From Triplophysa rosa (Eukaryota > Chordata > Actinopteri > Cypriniformes > Nemacheilidae): a stretch of DNA of 64,000 nt. The notes beneath the pieces are model-generated. The model ran no database searches. It saw only the letters and a program-made list of their open reading frames with translations, and was not told the DNA's origin. Of the stretch, positions 60,310 through 64,000 are shown piece by piece; within the stretch, counting starts at the first letter, position 1, and the number at the start of each line of letters is the position of its first letter. The DNA lies in contig NC_079893.1 in NCBI RefSeq assembly GCF_024868665.1, positions 13,213,400 through 13,277,399 of the forward strand, in the 5' to 3' direction. The position numbers were made by a program, and so were the translations under genes.

Positions 60310-61620
60310 TCGTCGTCAACGAACCTTTATCACGTGACGAAAACGAGACGAGACGCAACGTAAATGCTGGTCATGTGACGATGACTATAATTAAATGTAT
60401 AATGCAATATTGTTGACGAATAAAAACTAGACTAAATGTGGTTTACAAAATAAAAACTATGCTAAAATGTCTCTTCATTTTCGTTGACCAAAACGAGACG
60501 AGACGAAATGTTATAACGTTATTTTGTCTGATGCTTTAACCTAGATGCGGAGCTGAATCCTGTTATTTAAATGTCATCTGGCTGTTCTGCGTGTCTGAGT
60601 GAATTATGTGCACAGTTTAACATACAACACGAGTGATGGTCGAGGATTTATCTGCGTCTGCACTGTATGAGGATATGAACAAATGAACTTTATCTCCACA
60701 GTTGCTCTGAGAGTTTATTTTATGAGCGTTTACTGTTTGAGTGAAGCTAACGGCAAACACAAAAACTCAAGCGTCTTCCCAAAGACCCGTCAAAATAAAA
60801 GTCCTGTTAAATTGAACACTCAGACAAAAAATACTTTAGTGAACTATAGTATTTGCTATTGAAAATTATAGTGCCCTTGTAGTAAATTGATAAACACTGT
60901 ATACTATAGTAAAGTTCAAAAACACAATAGTATCTAAGAATTTTACTGCAGTTTACAATAGTAAACCAAATGTAACCATCCAGTTGACTTGCGAAATCAC
61001 TTCCATTTTTTTTATTAATAAAGGATATTGGAATTAAAATCAGTCTGGGTAATTACAAATACTTCGATTTTAATAGTCACACAGCAAGAAAAAGAAAATT
61101 TGTATAGGAAAAAGATGCATCGAGAATCGTTTTATCATCGCATCGCAGCCCTCTGAATCGTAATCGAATCGCATCGTGACGTGCCTAGAGATTCCCACCC
61201 CTACCGATGGCCGTAAATTCAAATCAGAGCATCTTTCGTGTCTGGAATGGATGTATTCTTGAGTCTATAAGGTAACAATAATATAATAAGATAACCTTGT
61301 TTGAAATGGGTTTGGCTAAAAGAAAATTTTGGTTTCGTCTATACTACTAGGTACTTATACTATACTGACTGGGTTAAATAGAATTGCATTACTAAAAAGA
61401 GACTAAAATACAATTTTCATTGACTAAAACTAGAGTAAATGTCATCAGTTTTCGTCGACTAAAACTAGACTAAAATGTCATCAGTTTTCGTCGACTAAAA
61501 CTAGACAGGACTAAAAAGAGTATGAACGTGACTAAAACTTATAAAAACTAAAATGACAGCTTGACACAAAGACTAGACTAAAGCTAAAATTAAAACAGGC
61601 CGCCAAAAACAACACTAGTC
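60310..61620. mobile_element. Non-autonomous DNA element inserted between gag and protease
   Basis: About 1.3 kb of non-gypsy, AT-rich sequence separates the zinc knuckle from the protease. It has many GACTAAAACTAGACTAAAAT and TTTTCGTCGAC motifs at both ends, in inverted relation in places (ACGAAAACGAGACGAGACG on the left). It also includes a fragment near 61110-61200 (CGCATCGCAGCCCTCTGAAT) that looks like the end of another fish hAT MITE. Limits are approximate and I found no target duplication. Confidence 0.6.
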
Positions 61621-61639
61621 GAGAGTAGACGTCTTCCCC

Positions 61640-61960
61640 TCTCCTGCTACTCCTGGGGTTACCATTCGAGCCACAATCTCTCACAACAACCAGCATTACC
61701 AGATGGGGGCGTTCATTGACTCAGGAGCAGCAGGTAACTTCTTGGACCTAGAGGTAGCCAGAGGGCTGGGCATTCCAACCGTACCTCTCCAGAGACCACT
61801 AACCATCACGGCCCTGGATGGCAGACCTCTGGGGTCAGGACAGGTCAGTCATTGCACTTCATTCCTTCATTTTGAGGTTGAGGATCATAAGGAACGTACA
61901 GTATGCAATTCTTTCTAATCCAGTCACCAGAGCTTCCTCTAGTTCTTGGCCATCCATGGC
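61640..61960 (+). pseudogene. Gypsy aspartic protease
   Basis: Reads AFIDSGAAGNFLDLEVARGL (catalytic DSG) in one frame, and after a frame change near 61900-61915 continues as PLVLGHPWLTCHNPQIDW, the conserved C-terminal part of gypsy proteases. The frameshift inactivates it. In the family it cleaves the Gag-Pol polyprotein. Confidence 0.75.
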
Positions 61961-62259
61961 TAACCTGTCATAATCCACAGATCGACTGGGTTGAGGGTTG
62001 TATCAAGAGTTGGGGAATTAACTGTTGTGTCTCTGCTCTCTCCTTTTGTTGTTCACCCGAGATTCGGGGAGCTCTCCCAGGGGCCTCAACCTCCTCCAGT
62101 CGACCTGATCGAGTCAGACAATACATGTCTAGCATTCGAGGGCTACCAGTGTCTCGGCTCAAGTCATTCCCCTCAAGATTTCCGGTCCTTCATCCCAAGT
62201 TGTTTCAAGTCTCCGAAGTACAGAGGTTTCCCATTTCCAAGCCCCAGATCAGTGTGCCC

Positions 62260-63149
62260 TCCCCGCCTCTTTCTGAGTTATCCAGAATCCCTCCAGAGTA
62301 CGACAATCTCAGAGACGTGTTTAGCAAGTCTCGAGCGACCTCCCTCCCTCCGCACAGACCTTATGACTGTGGTATAGACCTTATTCAGGGTGCATGCCCG
62401 CCCCGAGGCAGGCTTTACTCCCTTTCCGCCCCTGAAAGGGCCGATATGGAGAAGTATCTTAAAGAGGCCCTGGAGGATGGCTTTATCCATCCTTCGAAGT
62501 CACCCGCGGAAGCGGGGGTTTTTTTGTCGAGAAGAAGGATGGGGATCTTAGACCCTGCATCGACTACAGGGGCCTCAATCACCTCACCATTAAGAATCGC
62601 TACCCCCTCCCCTTGATGACAACGGCCTTCGAGATCCTACAGGGTGCTACTATCTTCACCAAGTTGGATCTCCGAAATGCCTACCATCTGGTCAGGATCC
62701 GAAGCGGTGATGAATGGAAGATGGCGTTCAACACTCCGACAGGCCACTATGAGTACAGGGTAATGCCTTTTGGTCTGGTTAATGCCCCCGCAGTGTTTCA
62801 GGCATTTATTAACGATGTCCTCAGAGAGATGCTGAACAAGTTTGTTTTCATCTATCTCGATGATATCCTGATTTTTTCATCCAACTACCAAGACCACATT
62901 CAACATTTTCGACAGGTCCTGTCCCAATTGCTTACACACAGCCTCTTCGTCAAACTGGAGAAGAGTGTGTTTCACGTGTCCTCAGTCCCATTTCTTGGGT
63001 TTATTGTCTCGAGGGGTAGTCTCCAGATGGATTCCGGCAAAGTACGTGCAGTTCAAGAATGGCCTCAGCCCCGTTCCGTGAGACAGTTCAACGATTTCTT
63101 GGGTTTGCAAACTTCTATAGAAGATTTATCAGAAATTTCAGCTCTGTAG
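62260..63149 (+). pseudogene. Gypsy reverse transcriptase
   Basis: The linker to RT (SLPPHRPYDCGIDL, about 62340) is in one frame. A frame change occurs at a run of seven T (62519-62525), after which the palm is open: [20 protein letters not shown] and [12 protein letters not shown] (catalytic YLDD near 62860). It ends in another frame change near 63095, after [12 protein letters not shown]. The catalytic residues are kept, but two shifts break the polyprotein. Confidence 0.8.
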
Positions 63150-63480
63150 CAGAACCCCTTTCCGCTCTCACCAAGAAGTCAGCTCAGCCATTCATGTGGA
63201 CAAAAAAGGCAAACCAAACGTTCACCAAGCTCAAAAGTCTCTTTACCTCGAGCCCCATCTTAACTCTCCCAGACTCAGAGTTACCCTTCGTGGTGGAGGT
63301 GGACGCTTCAGATGTGGGGATAGGGGCAGTGTTATCCCAAAGATTCAGAATGGATAACAAACTTCATCCTTGTGCTTACCTTTCTTGTTGACTAACTGCC
63401 GCCGAAAGGAACTATGATATCGGAAATCGGGAGCTGTTGGCTGTAAAGGTGGCCTTAGAGCAGTGGGGCATCGAGACTGC
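63100..63480 (+). pseudogene. Gypsy RT thumb/connection and truncated RNase H
   Basis: Reads [20 protein letters not shown] then [20 protein letters not shown] (first RNase H aspartate), with a TGA at 63389-63391, then NYDIGNRELLAVKVALEQW (catalytic Glu). Soon after 63470 the sequence jumps to the spacer before integrase. The rest of RNase H, about 100 residues in the family, is deleted. Confidence 0.7.
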
Positions 63481-63489
63481 GATCAAGAG

Positions 63490-64000
63490 GGCTCAACAGC
63501 AGCAGCCGGACCCTGGTAATGGCCCGCCCGGGCGCCTCTTTGTTCCTAACCAACTACGCTCGGATGTATTGCAGTGGGCACATGATTCCCTTCCCTCTGG
63601 TCATCCTGGGGCCACTAGGAAGTGTAAACTCATCCGGAGGAGGTTTTGGTGGCCGAAGCTGCAAAAGGACGTCCGAGACTTTGTCGCGGCCTGTGTCGTG
63701 TGCACCCAGAACAAGTAACCCAGAACCCACCCTGAAGGTCTACTGCATCCCCTGCCCATCCCTAAACGTCCCTGGTCACACATATCTCTTGACTTTGTCA
63801 CAGGCTTACCTAAATCCCAAGGTAATACAGTCATTCTCGTTGTTGTGGACAGATTTTCTAAAGCATGCCATCTCCTACCTCTACCCAAACTTCCCACAGC
63901 AGGCCAAACTGCAGAGCTTCTGATGCGGCAGGTGTTCAGGATTCACTGCTTCCCTGAGGATATGGTCTCGGATAGGGGTTCCCAGTTCACCTTCCGGTTC
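63490..64000 (+). pseudogene. Gypsy integrase (zinc-binding and partial catalytic domain), runs off the window
   Basis: The zinc-binding domain shows GHPGATRKCKLIRRRFWWPK and a C-x2-C pair (CVVCTQ). TAA at 63716-63718 interrupts the frame. The same frame then continues [20 protein letters not shown] (first catalytic Asp) and VSDRGSQFT (second Asp) up to the last base. The final Glu and the C-terminus are outside the window. Confidence 0.75.

Larger units (their letters stand above)
58953..64000 (+). mobile_element. Decayed Ty3/gypsy LTR retrotransposon, cut by the window edge
   Basis: The order is candidate 5' LTR, gag with zinc knuckle, protease, reverse transcriptase, RNase H, integrase, which is the Ty3/gypsy order. 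The integrase core runs off the right edge. The element has stops, frameshifts, an internal deletion in the RNase H/integrase junction and a ~1.3-kb insertion between gag and protease, so it is inactive. It has no envelope-like gene within the window. Confidence 0.85.

Overview
This window looks like nuclear DNA of a teleost fish, most likely a cyprinid (carp/zebrafish group). It is AT-rich and intron-rich. It is loaded with fish-type repeats: hAT MITEs with TAGGGCTGCAAC ends, TTAA-flanked palindromic MITEs, Tc1/mariner foldbacks, tRNA-derived SINEs with a GTCGCTTTGGATAAAAGC tail, non-LTR and Ty3/gypsy retroelements. One assembly gap of 100 N (51603-51702) and a single N at 57068 show that it is a draft assembly.

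The main gene is a tmem131l (TMEM131-like) orthologue on the + strand. I could place 30 consecutive coding exons from 5121 to the stop codon ending at 31862. All phases are compatible: they give 1,373 residues after one leading phase base. The signal peptide and first exons lie upstream of the window. The exons cover the end of the luminal PapD-like region, the long luminal Ig/ASH-like repeats, one transmembrane segment split between exons at 22741-22926 and 23039-23185, and a Ser-rich cytoplasmic tail. Its introns hold most of the mobile DNA of the left half.

Layout. 1-2205: 5'-truncated, minus-strand LINE of the R2-like type (RT, CCHC, restriction-like endonuclease). 2248-3308: hAT MITE with a perfect 8-bp target duplication and an internal minisatellite. 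5121-31862: tmem131l. 32585-34007: relic of a hAT transposon with a C-terminal transposase fragment, itself hit by a SINE and cut by a 290-bp near-perfect palindrome. 35035-40215: a 5.2-kb giant inverted repeat without transposase, containing a second nested inverted pair. 41578-42097: 60-bp minisatellite. 43030-45860: a LINE fragment split by a hAT MITE and a SINE. 46679-48219: the last two coding exons of an unrecognised minus-strand gene. 50885-50900: an orphan histone-type 3' stem-loop. 51931-56706: two tandem copies of a ~2.3-kb noncoding unit. 58953-64000: a decayed Ty3/gypsy retrotransposon running off the right edge.

The least explained items are the minus-strand gene fragment at 46679-48219, the 5.2-kb giant palindrome, the Tc1 element whose 5' half has been replaced by an inverted copy of its 3' half, and the orphan histone stem-loop. 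I saw no prokaryote-type system, CRISPR array or operon. Nothing here proves a new functional system. Family names for repeats come from recognition, not from a database search.
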